Below are positions 1 through 11,360 of a stretch of DNA of 64,000 nt, in pieces. The notes under the pieces were generated by a model. That model did not search any database. It worked only from the letters and a program-made list of their open reading frames with translations, and had not been told where the DNA came from. The position numbers and the translations under genes are program-made. The DNA is from Zeugodacus cucurbitae (lineage: Eukaryota; Arthropoda; Insecta; Diptera; Tephritidae): assembly GCF_028554725.1 (NCBI RefSeq), contig NC_071667.1:28353501-28417500 (forward strand). The letters run 5' to 3'. Every line of letters begins with the position of its first letter. The first letter of the stretch is position 1.

Positions 1-1174
1 AACACACAATTTGACCCATATATTCGGCATAAATATATTTCACATATTAACCGATTTATAAGCTATTAAGCTCATCGTATTTTTGAAAATCCCATAATTA
101 GGTATTCTCATATATTCATATCTAAGGGAAGTTATGACCAGATTTTAACCTTTTCTGGTACAGAGACACACTATTAGAAGAAAACATTTTCCTCTGAATT
201 ACATTAAATTATCTGGGAGATTTACCGAAATTTTCGGTGAAAAATTACCATGGGGCACTGAATGCTTCATATTCGATATCTGGGGCCTTGAAAAGTCCGT
301 TTTCAACAATTTTTTTCATTAATGAAGCCAAGATGACATACACTATTTGTGTAAAGATTTATTCCGCTATCTTCATTGTATATATTGTAAAGTGAAGGAA
401 TAAGATGGAATACCAAATTGAGTTATAAGGAAAGTAGTCGTGGATGTGAACCAATTTCGCCCATTTTTTGTCGGTGTTATCAGGGTGTCAGGAAAATATT
501 ATATACCGAATCACCTATATATCATTGAAATCTGTTGAGTAGTTACTGAGATATGGGTTTTGACTCATAAGTGGGCGATGCCACACCCATTTTCCATTTT
601 GTAAAAAAGTCTGAGTGCAGCTTCCGTCTGCTATTTCTTCTGTAAAATTTAGTGTTTCTGACGTTTTTCCTTAGTCAGTTAACTCACTTTTAGTAATTTT
701 CAACATAAACTTTGTATTGGAGGTGGGCGTGGTTATTATCCGGTTTCAACTATTTTCACGGTGTGTGGTGGGGTACGTTAGAGAACCGACTGCAGGAAGT
801 TTGGTTTATATAGCTTCATTGGTTTGCGAGATATATACAAATAACCGATTTGGGGCGGGGCCACGCCCATCTCTCCAAAAAAAATTACTTCCAAATATCC
901 TATTTCCCAGTGCGATCCTTTATTCCAAATCTTACTTTTATAACTTTATTTATGGCTTAGTTATGACACTTTATGTGTTTTCGAATTTCGCCATTTTGTG
1001 GGCGTGGCAATGGTCCGATTTTCGAAAGCAAACCTCTCACGGACTCGTCTCGTCACCCTGACCATTTTGATATACATAACCCTATATCAAACTCGTTTAG
1101 TTTTATGACTTACAAACAACCGTTATGTGAACAAAACTATAATACTCTCTTAGCAACTTTTGTTGCGAGAGTAT
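1..1174 (-). mobile_element. DINE-1-like (Helentron-type, non-autonomous) element, copy 1
   Basis: Read on the minus strand, the element starts at about 1174 with TTATACTCTCGC and a small hairpin (GTTGC/GCAAC). Its core carries repeated ACGCCCAC/GTGGGCG boxes, and it runs off the left edge of the window about 70 bp before its expected 3' end. No coding capacity is seen; short open frames here are chance reading of the repeat. The family assignment rests on architecture shared with Drosophila DINE-1 (subterminal inverted repeats, 3' hairpin, CTT-rich end) and not on a database match. Confidence 0.7.
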
Positions 1175-1944
1175 AACAAGTAAGGAAAGGCTATGTTCGG
1201 GTGCAAAAGAACATTTTATACTCTCGCAATTTATTTATTTTATTTAAATTTATTGGTTAACACACAAGTTGACTCACATATTTGGCATATATATGTTATA
1301 AAGTTCATTGAAAGAAGGCGATGCCACCTATAATTGCAGTATTTGTGCAAAGTCCGGTTCCGATATCTTCACCCACGCTTACTTTATATAATGTAAAGTA
1401 AACGATTCAGATCGACCTCAAAGCTCTGGTATATGGGAAGCAGGCGTTAATTAAAGCATTTTAAGTAGTTTTCAAGGAGGTGGGCGTGATTATAATCCGA
1501 TTTCCGGTTTCAAAAACCTTGGTAGGGGCCACGCCCACATTCCCAAAAACTTACATCAAGATATGCCCCTTCCTGGAGCGATCCAAATTTTACTTTTATA
1601 ACTTTATTTATGGCTTAGTTACGGCACTTTATATGTTTTCGGTTTTCGCCATTTTGTGGTTTTCGCCAACCTCCTCAGGGCGCCAAGGAATATGTGTTCC
1701 AAGTTTCATCACGATATCTTAATTTTTACTCAAGTTATTGATTCCACGGACAAACGGACGAACGGACAGGCGGATGGACAGACGGACGGACAGACATTCG
1801 AATTTCAACTCCAATCGTCACCCTGATCGATTTGGTATATATAACCCCATATATAACTCTTTTATTTCTGGGTGACACAAACAACCGTTATGTGAACAAA
1901 ACTATAACACTCTCTTTAGCAACTTTGTTGCGAGAGTATAAAAA
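1175..1944 (-). mobile_element. DINE-1-like element, copy 2, head-to-tail with copy 1
   Basis: On the minus strand it begins near 1944 with TTTTATACTCTCGCAAC and ends near 1175 with a mutated GTTC...GAAC hairpin and CTTACTTGTT. An internal (GACG/GACA)n microsatellite lies at about 1750-1795. It is shorter than copies at 4323 and 5738 (about 770 versus 1,180 bp), so the core carries an internal deletion. Its 3' end directly touches the 5' end of copy 1, so the two copies form a tandem pair in the same orientation. Confidence 0.7.
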
Positions 1945-2314
1945 CGAATCAGATTTTTTCACTGCTTCTTGAAAAATTATATGACCTCTGAAGGTGATTC
2001 GATAAGTTTTTAGCCCAATCGCCCTATGGGACCACTAACCCAAATGAAATTTAATATCGTGTAATATATTCTAGTTCGCGTTTGCCCCAAACTGAACAGT
2101 AAGCGCACCCGTTAGACTCCGTCACAACATTGTTTGACTTTTTTTAAGAGCATAATTAAGACTTTAGACAATAATAACTGCTACGCGATGCTCCACTATG
2201 TTGAGTGAGTAGCAGTGACAATATAGCTTTAGTTACGATTTCCGACGAGTACATAATACTATAGATAAGTCAACAGAAATACATTAATAAGTAAATAAAA
2301 AAAGAAAAAATTAC
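1945..2314. other. non-coding spacer
   Basis: AT-rich sequence between the repeat pair and the LDLa exon. I see no gene or recognisable repeat. Because the LDLa gene runs leftward, this would be the beginning of its second intron. Confidence 0.4.
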
Positions 2315-2808
2315 TCTGCACAATTTTTCCGCCTTGTTTCGTCATCAATGCCATCATCTGGCAAATCATTGCGTCGTTTGAGACACGACCCAGAGTCCTC
2401 ATCAGATTTATCGACACAATCGACAACACCATCACAAACTAATTTGAGTGATATGCATGCACCATAACTGCAACGGAATGAAGCATCTGAACATTCCATA
2501 TCTTTGCATAGTTTTTCCGTCTCATCAGAACCATCACGACATTGTTTGGTGCCATTGCACATATATGCCTTCGGAATACACTCTCCAGATGTACACCGCC
2601 ACTCATCATTCTCTTCGCTGCACGACGTTTTAGCAACCACTGTTCATAATAAAAACCAAAAACATAATCACTAAAAATAACGGTTGATCTACCGAAGATA
2701 TAATTTGACCGGAACACTGTCTTTCACTAGTCTTTCACTATACGCACCACTTCTCCAACATACACTCAGTGTGGCACTCAGGAGTAATACTGTTAGAAAC
2801 CTTGACAT
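2315..2808 (-). CDS. secreted LDL-receptor class A repeat protein, partial (ModSP-like paralogue 2)
   Basis: Two exons are visible. Exon 1 (2808-2748) encodes a signal peptide beginning MSRFLTVLLLSATLS and ends at donor GTGCGT. Intron 1 is 108 nt, with acceptor AACAG. Exon 2 (2639-2315) encodes two LDLa modules with the C-x-D-G-x-x-x-C and DxSDE calcium-binding signatures, and ends at donor GTAATT in phase 2. Exon 1 has the same length (61 nt) and both exons the same phases as the paralogue at 15418-13738, and the proteins align throughout. An in-frame upstream ATG lies at 2901; I chose 2808 because it opens the signal peptide and matches the paralogue. No third exon is found in the 2.3 kb to the left, so the gene continues outside the window or is truncated. 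LDLa modules bind calcium and mediate protein contacts. A ModSP relationship is inferred from module order. Confidence 0.75.
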
Positions 2809-2905
2809 TCTCGGAAGTGCAACACACACTTTTGAACTCATAAAATTATTGTGCTTTATGTTTCCTTCAACTTCAGAATACTTCTTAGCTCGTTGGTTCA
2901 TGCAG

Positions 2906-2911
2906 TACTGA
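2906..2911 (-). promoter_or_regulatory. possible initiator (TCAGTA) of the partial LDLa gene
   Basis: TCAGTA on the minus strand matches the insect Inr consensus and lies about 100 nt upstream of the chosen ATG. No good TATA box lies 30 nt upstream. If this is the true start site, the in-frame ATG at 2901 would also be in the transcript. Confidence 0.25.
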
Positions 2912-3146
2912 CTGCACCAAAGACCACATAAAACTTACGCAGTCGGTTCGTTATCGGTTCGAACATCAACTGTGTGCCCGACGGAGAGAATATTTGAGAG
3001 AAAAGCGCTCACACAGTACCCTAAAATGCCGGTTTCATTACTAGTTATGACATCAAAGTGCACAGAGAAATATTTCTTTATTTTTAAAATTCATTAAATG
3101 AGACATGATCGATTTTGGCAAAAATTGGAAAAATAAGTTTTGCGTT

Positions 3147-4123
3147 TGTAAGCTGACGTTGAGCAACACCAAAAGCTCCGTCAGGATCGGGAAGGACCTC
3201 TCCGAGCCGTTCGATACCAAACGAGGTTTCAGACAGGGTGACTCACTATCGTGCGACTTCTTCAATCTATTGCTGGAAAAAATAATACGAGCTGATGAAC
3301 TAAATAGAGAGGGTACAATCTTCTACAAGAGTGTACAGCTCCTGCGTTTTCCAGACTAGATAAAGAAGCGAAGCGTATGGGTCTGGTGGTGAATGAGGAC
3401 AAGACGAAATATCTCCTGTCATCAAACAAACAGTCAGCGCACTCGCGTCTTGGCTCCCACGTCACTGTTGACAGTCATAACTTTGAAGTTGTAGATAATT
3501 TCGTTTATCTGGGAACCAGCATTAACAACACCAACAATGTCAGCCTTGAAATCCAACGCAGAATCACTCTTGCCAACAGGTGCTACTTTGGACTGAGTAG
3601 GCAATTGAAAAGTAAAGTCCTCTCTCGACGAACCAAAATCAAACTCTATAAGTCGCTCATTATTCCCGTCCTGATGTATGGCGCTGAAGCGTGGACGATG
3701 ACAACATCCGATGAGACGACTCTTGGGGTTTTCGAGAGAAAGGTTTTGCGAAAGATTTATGGTCCTCTAAACATTGGCAACGGCGAATACCGCAGACGAT
3801 GGAACGATGAGCTGTACGATTTATACGACGACATTGACATAGTTCAGCGAATAAAAAGACAGCGGCTACGCTGGCTAGGTCATGTTTTACGGATGGAAGA
3901 AAACACTCCAGCTCTGAAAGTATTCGATGCAGTACCCGCTGGAGGAAGCCGCGGAAGAGGACGACCTCCACTCCGGTGGAAAGACCAAGTGCAAAGTGAC
4001 CTGGCTTCACTTGGTGTTTCCAGTTGGCGCCAAAAAGCAAAAAGGAGGAATGAGTGGCGCGCTCTGGTGGATTCGGCTATAATCGCTTAAAGCGGTTCCT
4101 ACGCCAAATATATATATATATAT
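3147..4123 (+). mobile_element. RTE-like non-LTR retrotransposon, 5'-truncated copy 1 (reverse transcriptase pseudogene)
   Basis: It encodes the C-terminal half of a non-LTR reverse transcriptase: a GFRQGDSLSC-type motif near 3220, then an open frame 3377-4090 with the thumb region and the C-terminal LRWLGHVLRMEE and GRGRPPLRW motifs seen in RTE-type proteins. About 70 bp carrying the YADD catalytic motif, present in the copy at 34350, are deleted near 3340, and this shifts the frame. It is flanked by a 14-bp direct repeat, ATAAGTTTTGCGTT, at 3133-3146 and 4124-4137, which is a clear target-site duplication. The 3' end is a short (TA)n run. It cannot make an active polymerase. Confidence 0.85.
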
Positions 4124-4126
4124 ATA
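4108..4126. repeat. (TA)n microsatellite at the RTE 3' end
   Basis: About nine TA units sit where RTE-type elements carry a short tandem tail, between the GCGGTTCCTACGCC end of the element and the target duplication. Confidence 0.8.
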
Positions 4127-4322
4127 AGTTTTGCGTTGAAACGGTGCGGTAGACAGCCAAAGACACTTGAATGGATTAGACACTTGGAGCAAATTATCAT
4201 TTGATATAGCAGCTTCAACACTTCTCCAAGCATACATATATTTTGGGCAACGTCCTTTTTATTATTTCAAATACAAATTTCATACACTGGATCATTTTAA
4301 ACAAGGAAAAATTATAATACAA

Positions 4323-5513
4323 TTTTTATACTCTCGCAACAAATGTTGCTAAAGAGAGTATTATAGTTTTGTTCACATAACGGTTGTTTGTAACACCCAA
4401 AACTAAACGAGTTAGATATAGGGTTATAATACCAAAGTGATCAGGGTGAAGAGTGGAGTTCAAATCCGAATGTCTGTCTGTCCGTCCGTAACTTGAGTAA
4501 AAATTAAGATATCTTGATGAAACTTGGCACACTTATTTCTCGGCACCATAGGAAGGCTGCTTTCGAAAATGAGCAAAATCGGACCACTGCCACGCCCACA
4601 AAATGGCGAAAACCAAAAACACATAAAGTGCCATAACTAAGCCATAAATAAAGCTATGGAAATAAAATTTGGAATGAAGGATCGCACTATGAAGTGGCAT
4701 ATTTGGATGTAATTTTTTTGGGGAAGTGGGCGTGGCCCCGCCCCTACTAAGTTTTTTGTACATATCTCGCAAACCAATAGAGCTATATAAACCAAACTTT
4801 CTGCAGTCGTTTTTTTTTAGCCACTTCCTAATACAGTCCAAAAATGAAAGAAATCGGATAATAACCACGCCCACCTCCCATACAAAAGTTAGGTTGAAAA
4901 TTACTAAAAGTGGGTTAACTCACTAACGAAAAACGTCACAAACACTAAATTTCACATAAGAAATGGCAGATAAAGGCTGCACTCAGATTTTTTTACAAAA
5001 TGGAAAATGGGCGTGGCGTCGCCCACTTATGGGTCAAAAACTATATCTCAGGAACTACTCGACCGATTTCAATGAAATTTGGCTGTAATAGTTTCCTTAC
5101 ATCCCAATGATATGTTGTGAAAATAGGCCAAATCGCTTCACAACCACGCCTACTTCCTATATACCAGAACTTTGAACGACCTGAATCGTTTACTTTACAA
5201 TATATAAAGTAAGCACTAGTGAAGATATCGGTGCACAAATATTATGCAATACTATGTTAATAGTGTGGCAGCCCCATTCTAAAAATCGCCGAAATCGGAC
5301 CATAGGTTTTTAAGACCCCATATATCGAACAGGAGGACCTCGGTGCTTCTAACCTAATATGATGGTTTCCAACTTTCAATGGACTTTATACAAAATATAT
5401 GTCAAATATGTGTGTCAAATTGTGTATTATATAATATTAATAAAGTTAAATAAATAAATTGCGAGAGTATAAAATGTTCGGTTACACCTGAACTTAGCCC
5501 TTCCTTACTTGTT
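4323..5513 (+). mobile_element. DINE-1-like element, full-length copy 3
   Basis: A complete copy of about 1.19 kb. The 5' end is TTTTTATACTCTCGCAAC followed by a GCAAC/GTTGC hairpin. A GTCTGTCTGTCCGTCC microsatellite lies at about 4471. CCACGCCCAC-type boxes at 4590, 4865 and 5144 alternate with GTGGGCGTGG-type boxes at 4726 and 5007. The 3' subterminal repeat GCGAGAGTATAAAA is followed by a GTTCGG...CTGAAC hairpin and ends CTTACTTGTT. The subterminal repeats are reverse complements of each other. No protein is encoded, so mobility would depend on a Helentron elsewhere. Confidence 0.8.
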
Positions 5514-5737
5514 TGTTTTATAGTTTTGCTTTTGACTCGGTCCGGATTTAAAACCACGTTTGACCAAGTGATGATTTTGCTGCCTACCTACATTTATATA
5601 TATGTATGTATATATAACAATACAAATATTTAATATTAGAAAAAATTAATATAGTCGTAAGTACATTCTTAGCGTAGAGCATTGCTGATAATTTTTATAC
5701 ATTGGAATGTGAGTTTGGATTTTCCCAAGATAAATAT
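5514..5737. other. spacer between two oppositely oriented DINE-like copies
   Basis: AT-rich unique sequence; nothing recognisable seen. Confidence 0.4.
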
Positions 5738-6914
5738 AACAAGTAAGGAAGAGCTAAGTTCGGGTGTAACTGAGCATTTTATACTCTCGCAATTTATTTA
5801 TTAATTTTATTAATGTTATATAATACACAATTTGACCCACATATTCGTCGGATATATGGTATAAAGTCCATTGAAAGTTGGAAACCCTAATATTAGGTAT
5901 GTAGGAGTTAGGTGAATTTATGTCACGATTTCACGTATTTTAGGCACGGAGACATATTATTAAATAAAGATATTCCCTCTGAATTTCTTCAAAATATCTG
6001 AGAGATTTACTTAGACCTATAGTTTCGGTACAAAAAAAATTAGAAACCCTGAGGTCCTCATGTTCGATATATGGGGCCTTGAAAATGTATGGTCCGATTT
6101 CGACGATTTTTAGAAGGGCGATGTCACACTATAGATGTAGTATTTGTGCAAGGTTCTGTTCCGATATCTTCACTAGTGCTTTCTTTATATATTGTAAAGT
6201 AAACGGTTCAGATCGTCTTCAAAGTTTTGGTACATAAAAAGTAGGCGTGGTTGTGATCCGATTTGGCCCATTTTACACAACATATAATTGGGATGCAAGG
6301 GAAATATTACAAATTTCACTGAAATTGGTCGAGTAGTTTCGGAGATATGGTTTTTGACCCATAAGTGGGCGGGGCCACGCCCATTTAAAATTTTGTATAC
6401 CATTTTGAATACAGCTCTTCTGTACCTTCTTTATAATGAATTTTAAGGTTTCTGTTGGTTTTCCTTACTGAATTAAAGCATTTTTAGTAGTTTTCAGTAT
6501 AACCTTTGTATGGCAGGTGGGCTTGGTTATAATCCGATTTCTTCCATTTTTAGACTATATAAGGAGATGCCTGAAAACAACGACACCTGAAAGTTTCGTT
6601 GATATAGCTTTAGTAGTTTACGAGATATGTACAAAAAACTTAGTAGGAGGCGGGGTCACGCCCACTTTCCCAATAAAATTACTTTCAAATATGCCTCTTC
6701 CTAGAACAATCGTTTGCACCAAATTTTGATTTCATAGCTTATTTTATGGCTTAGTTATAGCTCTTTATGAGTTTTCGGTTATCGCTATTTTGTGGGTGTG
6801 GCAGTGATCTGATTCCGCCCATCTAACTCGTTTAGTTTTAGGACTTACAAACAACCGTTATGTGGACAAAACTATTATACTCTCTTTAGCAACTTTGCTG
6901 CGAGAGTATAAAAA
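5738..6914 (-). mobile_element. DINE-1-like element, full-length copy 4
   Basis: The minus-strand 5' end is at about 6914 (TATACTCTCGCAGCAAAG). The 3' end at 5738 has a degenerate GTTC-loop-GAAC hairpin and CTTACTTGTT. It is about 1.18 kb, nearly colinear with copy 3, but lacks most of the 5' microsatellite. No coding potential. Confidence 0.75.
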
Positions 6915-7129
6915 GATTATATGTGAATTATGCAGAAACTTAAAGGAAACGATATATGTATTTACTTTGTGTATATCCTACATATATGTACATTCTTATC
7001 ATAAATGTATGTTGTTTTGTGAGAACTCAAAGCTAACTTTACGGATTTAAATATTTTATATTCGTTGTTGATAAGGAAAGCAGAAACGAAAGCCTTTTAA
7101 ACAAGCTTATATTTAAATTTATTTATAAA

Positions 7130-7700
7130 TCAACTTTTATTTTTTTAACGATATATTCGGTAAAAATTATACATCGACACCTTGATAAATTATAGTCAGT
7201 TATTCTTGATTTGTGTATTTTAAAGTTAACGAATCAGATAGAATCCCAAATTGCCGATTTCTCCTATTTTCCATCCGTACTATCATGGTATCATGGAAAT
7301 ATTATGTACCAAAATATATTAGAGTTGGGAGTGGTTATTATCCTGTCAGTCATTTTCATGACGTATAATGGTATACTAAAAGAAAATATGTAGAGTTAGT
7401 GTGGTTTATATAGTTTTAGTAGTTTTCGTGACATGTAAAAAAAACTTATTAGGGGTCCATCCAGAGTTTTCTCCAAATATGCCCTTCTCTACTATGATTG
7501 TACCAAATTTTACTTTCATAGCTTTATTTATGGCTTACTTATAGCACTTACAGCTTTTAAATTAACGCCAATTTCTGGGCGTGGCAATGGTCATCGAAAT
7601 ATTTTAATCTTTACACAAATTATAGCTTGCGCAGACAGATGGACGAATTCTTTTGGCTTTATGTTGTTACTCTAAGCAACATGTTGCGATATTATAAATA
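7130..7700 (-). mobile_element. decayed DINE-1-like fragment
   Basis: Diverged pieces of the same repeat in order: the element's AATCAGATAGAAT segment at about 7230, the TTTATTTATGGCTTACTTATAG segment at about 7525, GGGCGTGGCAATGG at about 7577 and a mutated end GCAACATGTTGCGATATTATA at about 7676. It is more mutated than neighbouring copies and therefore older. Confidence 0.5.
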
Positions 7701-8509
7701 TACTAATGTACTAAATCATAACGTTGCTTTATTTTATAACGTGGTCATTGCTACTGCCTCATTATTATCTAATATTACTATATACTATACTATAATATAA
7801 TAAAACAAACTAACTTAGGGAAGAACCATTTCTTTAACAACATTTGTTTGTTTAAAAATAACAATAAAGGAGTAAGGAAGATCTGAATTGTATGCAGTCG
7901 AAATTTAAAGAGAATATTGGGAATACAGTAATACCCCGTTTAGTACCTTTTTGTCAATAAGACATCTAATGTAATTTCCTTTTTTATTTTGCGTTCTCAG
8001 TTGTTAAAGCATCTTTAACACCCCGTCTTGCTTTCCTCCTCCTGTAACTCCTGTAAAAATGTAGATAATTTTTAACAAATAGGTCCCTAATTCCGTATAT
8101 TTACTAGTGGTCAAATAGCTTTATACAAAAGCTATTGAAAGTTCTGTTTGGTCTTCTTCGAAATCCCTACTATCAATATTTTTTTTGGTTCTTGCTCAGT
8201 TAATTCTTTGAACTCATCATAGAAAGATAGATAGAAGAAGAAGACACTGTTTCTTGAACTATGTATTCCTTGGAAGACTTCCACATTTATTTCCGGCTTG
8301 TTTGTGCTAATTCCACTAATTCATCCATATGGATGATAAATAACTAATGTCTTCAGTTTTACATAAATCTGGCTAACTGTTCTTTTGTACTCCTTTCAAG
8401 ATCTTTCTGTTATCTCATTCCAAGAAATTATCTCCATTTTCATAATTCTCTTATTGATTGCTACTCTGCTCTGTCTTTTTTTGCTTAAATGTACGCCGCA
8501 AGCAATTTG
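7701..8509. other. AT-rich non-coding stretch
   Basis: No gene or repeat recognised. It may include remains of the Tigger element whose coding region follows. Confidence 0.35.
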
Positions 8510-9014
8510 TCTTAAAATAGCTATAGATATAATATGTCGCAATAACGGTTAACAGACAAGCAAATATGTGCATTTTATTTTTATTGGACACCCAAATTAC
8601 AGGTGATGTAAAATTTGGATAAGCCTTAAGTAGTGGTTTTAATTCGACATATCCGCAAGCGTTAAGCGATCTCATGCAGCTATAAATCCTGGTGCTCTTT
8701 TCTCTTCACTGGATAGAAATGTTCATGCTTTTCCAAACAAGCCTGTTTCATCAAGATTAAAAACTATTTCTGGAGCATAGTTTCTTTGGTAATTATTGTT
8801 TTTAACGTTGCTGGATGAATTCAGCCTACGATAGTGGTGTAATCTTTATGTTGTGAAGATTATTTCGACGTTTAAATCTATTAAACCATCCTCGAGTGCA
8901 ACGAAAGTACATATCATTTATGTCACTTGCCTCAATCTGAAAGTAATTAATTAAAATTCTTCTAGCTTTTTCCATTACGATTGAGTGGAAATCTAATAGC
9001 GCTAAAAGAAACAT
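8510..9014 (-). pseudogene. Tigger/pogo-type DNA transposon transposase, degenerate
   Basis: At 9014-8826 the minus strand encodes a CENP-B/Tc5-type helix-turn-helix segment with RGWFNRFKRRNNLHNIK, typical of Tigger and Jerky transposases. About 60 nt further on, the frame resumes with the DDE-domain start FNLDETGLF and EEKRAPGF, and then LKPLLKAYPN, with several stops and frameshifts. The first catalytic Asp (NLDETG) is retained, but the rest of the DDE domain is decayed or missing. It is non-functional. Confidence 0.7.
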
Positions 9015-9984
9015 CGTTTATTTATTGGTAAAAATTATATTGGTTGTTAAAGATATATACGGACCGATTTCATTAGGTATTTAACTCAGAACTACTTTAT
9101 ATGTATCTATAAAACAGGCTAGGAAAGTAGGACGAAAAGCCTCAAAATGTTATTGGGTTTGGAATGAGGTCTTTATCGAATTCAATAGTTTTAGACATAT
9201 TATGATTAAGTAAATCTTTCATATTCATTCACTTTAGACAATGAATATATCGAAATAGAACTTAGCAAAAAAAATTATAATTAATAGGTGTGTCAATGGT
9301 CAGCTAAAAATAGTCGAAATCAGACATGTCTCTCTATTCAAACTCCATATGCTGACATTGTGGTCTTTAGTGTCATAGTTAGCCGAGATAAAATTGATTA
9401 ACTGCTTCCCATGTATACTATACAATGATTTTTTCACTTTTTAATGACATTCCGGTATGTATAAGTGTAAATGCAGTATATATCGGTCACTATGTAAAAT
9501 ATCCCAGTATAATTAAGTAACTAATATATAGATGGTATTTTGGCGAACATGGGTTGAATTGGTCTATGAACTACACTAGTCTCCAATACTACATATATAC
9601 ATATGTATATTGATATTCATAGTCCTAGTGGACCTTATCCCAAATATACAAAAACTTTAGTTCAAAGCAATCAGCTAAGATCTTCCTCTAGTCACCATAT
9701 ACTCAATGTAGTGATGAAATCGGTTCAAGCCTCGCTCTAATATCCATTCAGTTTGTCATTATGATTTCACTCCCCATATCCAAATACCCAAAACATTTAA
9801 TTTCGAGCCTTTTTTTCATTGATTTGATATAGAGCATATATCTGAATAGTGAATATCTCAATAATTAAGGGAGAGCATTATATCATTCAGTATCTACGCC
9901 ATAAGTTACTTTAATTAATAATATAATAACAAAAACAAGTACAAAATCATTGGATTATGAATGAAATAGCAATGCAGAATACAG
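9015..9984. other. AT-rich non-coding stretch
   Basis: Contains phrases reminiscent of the DINE-like core (GGACCGATTTCATTAGG near 9061) but no continuous alignment that I can follow. No gene seen. Confidence 0.3.
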
Positions 9985-11360
9985 TGATCCCCGCTTAAAT
10001 ATCTGTCCGTCCGTCCGTCCGTCTGCCCGTGCAACGGATAACTTGAGTAAAAATTGAGATATATTAACGAAACTTGGAACACGTATTCCTTGGCACCCTG
10101 AGGAGGTTGCTTTCGAAAATGGGCAAGATCGGACCATTGCCACGCCCACAAAATGGCGAAAACCAAAAACTTATAAAGTGTCATAACTAAGCCATAAATA
10201 AAGTTATGAAAATAAAATTTGGAGCATAGGATCGTATTAGGGAGGGACATATGTGGATGTAATTTTTTTGGAAAAGTGGGCGTGATCCCGCCCTCAAATA
10301 GGTTTTTTGTATATAACTCGCAAACCAATAAAGCCATATAAACCAAACTTTCTGCAGTCGTGTCTTTCAGCCGTTTCCTTATACAGTCCAAAAATTAAAG
10401 AAATCGGATAATAACCACGCCCACCTCCCATACAAAGGTTAGGTTGAAAATGACTAAAAGTGGGTTAACTCACTAAAGAGAAACGTCAGAAACATTAAAT
10501 TTTACATAAGAAATAGCAGAAGGAAGCTGCACTCAGATTTTTTACAAAATGAAAAATGGGCGTGGCATCTCCCACTTATGGGTCAAAAACCATATCTCAG
10601 AAACTACTCGACCGATTTCAATGAAATTCGGTATATAATATTTTCTTGACACCCTGATGACACGTGTGAAAAATGGATAAAATCGGTTCATAACCACGAC
10701 AATTTCCCATATAACTCAATTTTGAATTCCATCTGATTCCTTCACTTTGTAATGCATACATAAGGAACCAATGAAGATAGCGGAATAAAACTTTACACAA
10801 ATAGTACATATCATCTCTGGCTTCACTTGAGAAAAAATTGTCGAAAACGGACTATAACTTTTCAAGACCCCAGATATCGGGTGTTGAATTCAGCGCCTAA
10901 GGGTAAATTTTAACCGAAAATATTGGTAAATCTCTTAGATAATTTAATGTAATTCAGAGTAAATTGTTTTCTTCTAATAGTGTGTCTCTGTTCCAAAAAT
11001 TATTAAAATCGGATAATAACATCTCCTAGCTCCCACGTACCTAATTATAGGTTTTTTCAAAAATACGGTGGGCTTTAATCTACATATATGTATTGGTTAA
11101 TATGTGAGATACTATATCTTTGCGAAATTAAGTGCGTGTATAGTTTTGGATATAGTGTACCTAGCTGGTGAAAATGAATGAAATCGGTTCAGGAATTACC
11201 TCAGCCCTCATGCACTATATAGGACGATTTTCGTTATTCTATTAAACTTTGTGCCGAATTTATAGGTAAATTTGGGTGTTATCTTATTAAAATTTCTTCA
11301 ATACATTGCGACAGTATAAAATGTTCGGTTGCACCCGAACTTAGCCTTTCCTTACTTGTT
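9985..11360 (+). mobile_element. DINE-1-like element, copy 6, 5' end missing
   Basis: It starts near the (GTCC)n microsatellite (10006-10022), so about 100 bp of the 5' end is absent. The core boxes ACGCCCAC at about 10140 and 10412 and GGGCGTG at about 10279 and 10558 have the same roughly 277-bp spacing as copy 3. It ends with a perfect GTTCGG/CCGAAC hairpin and CTTACTTGTT. It is longer than copy 3 in its 3' half. Confidence 0.75.

Noticed and set aside
717..1061. 114-codon open frame and similar frames recurring in each repeat copy
   Set aside because: They are frames across the non-coding DINE-like core, differ from copy to copy and lack any domain.
1750..1795. Short (ACGG/ACAG)n array considered as an independent satellite or CRISPR-like array
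   Set aside because: The same tract recurs at the same place in each DINE-like copy (4471, 10006, 32065); it is the element's internal microsatellite with no unique spacers.
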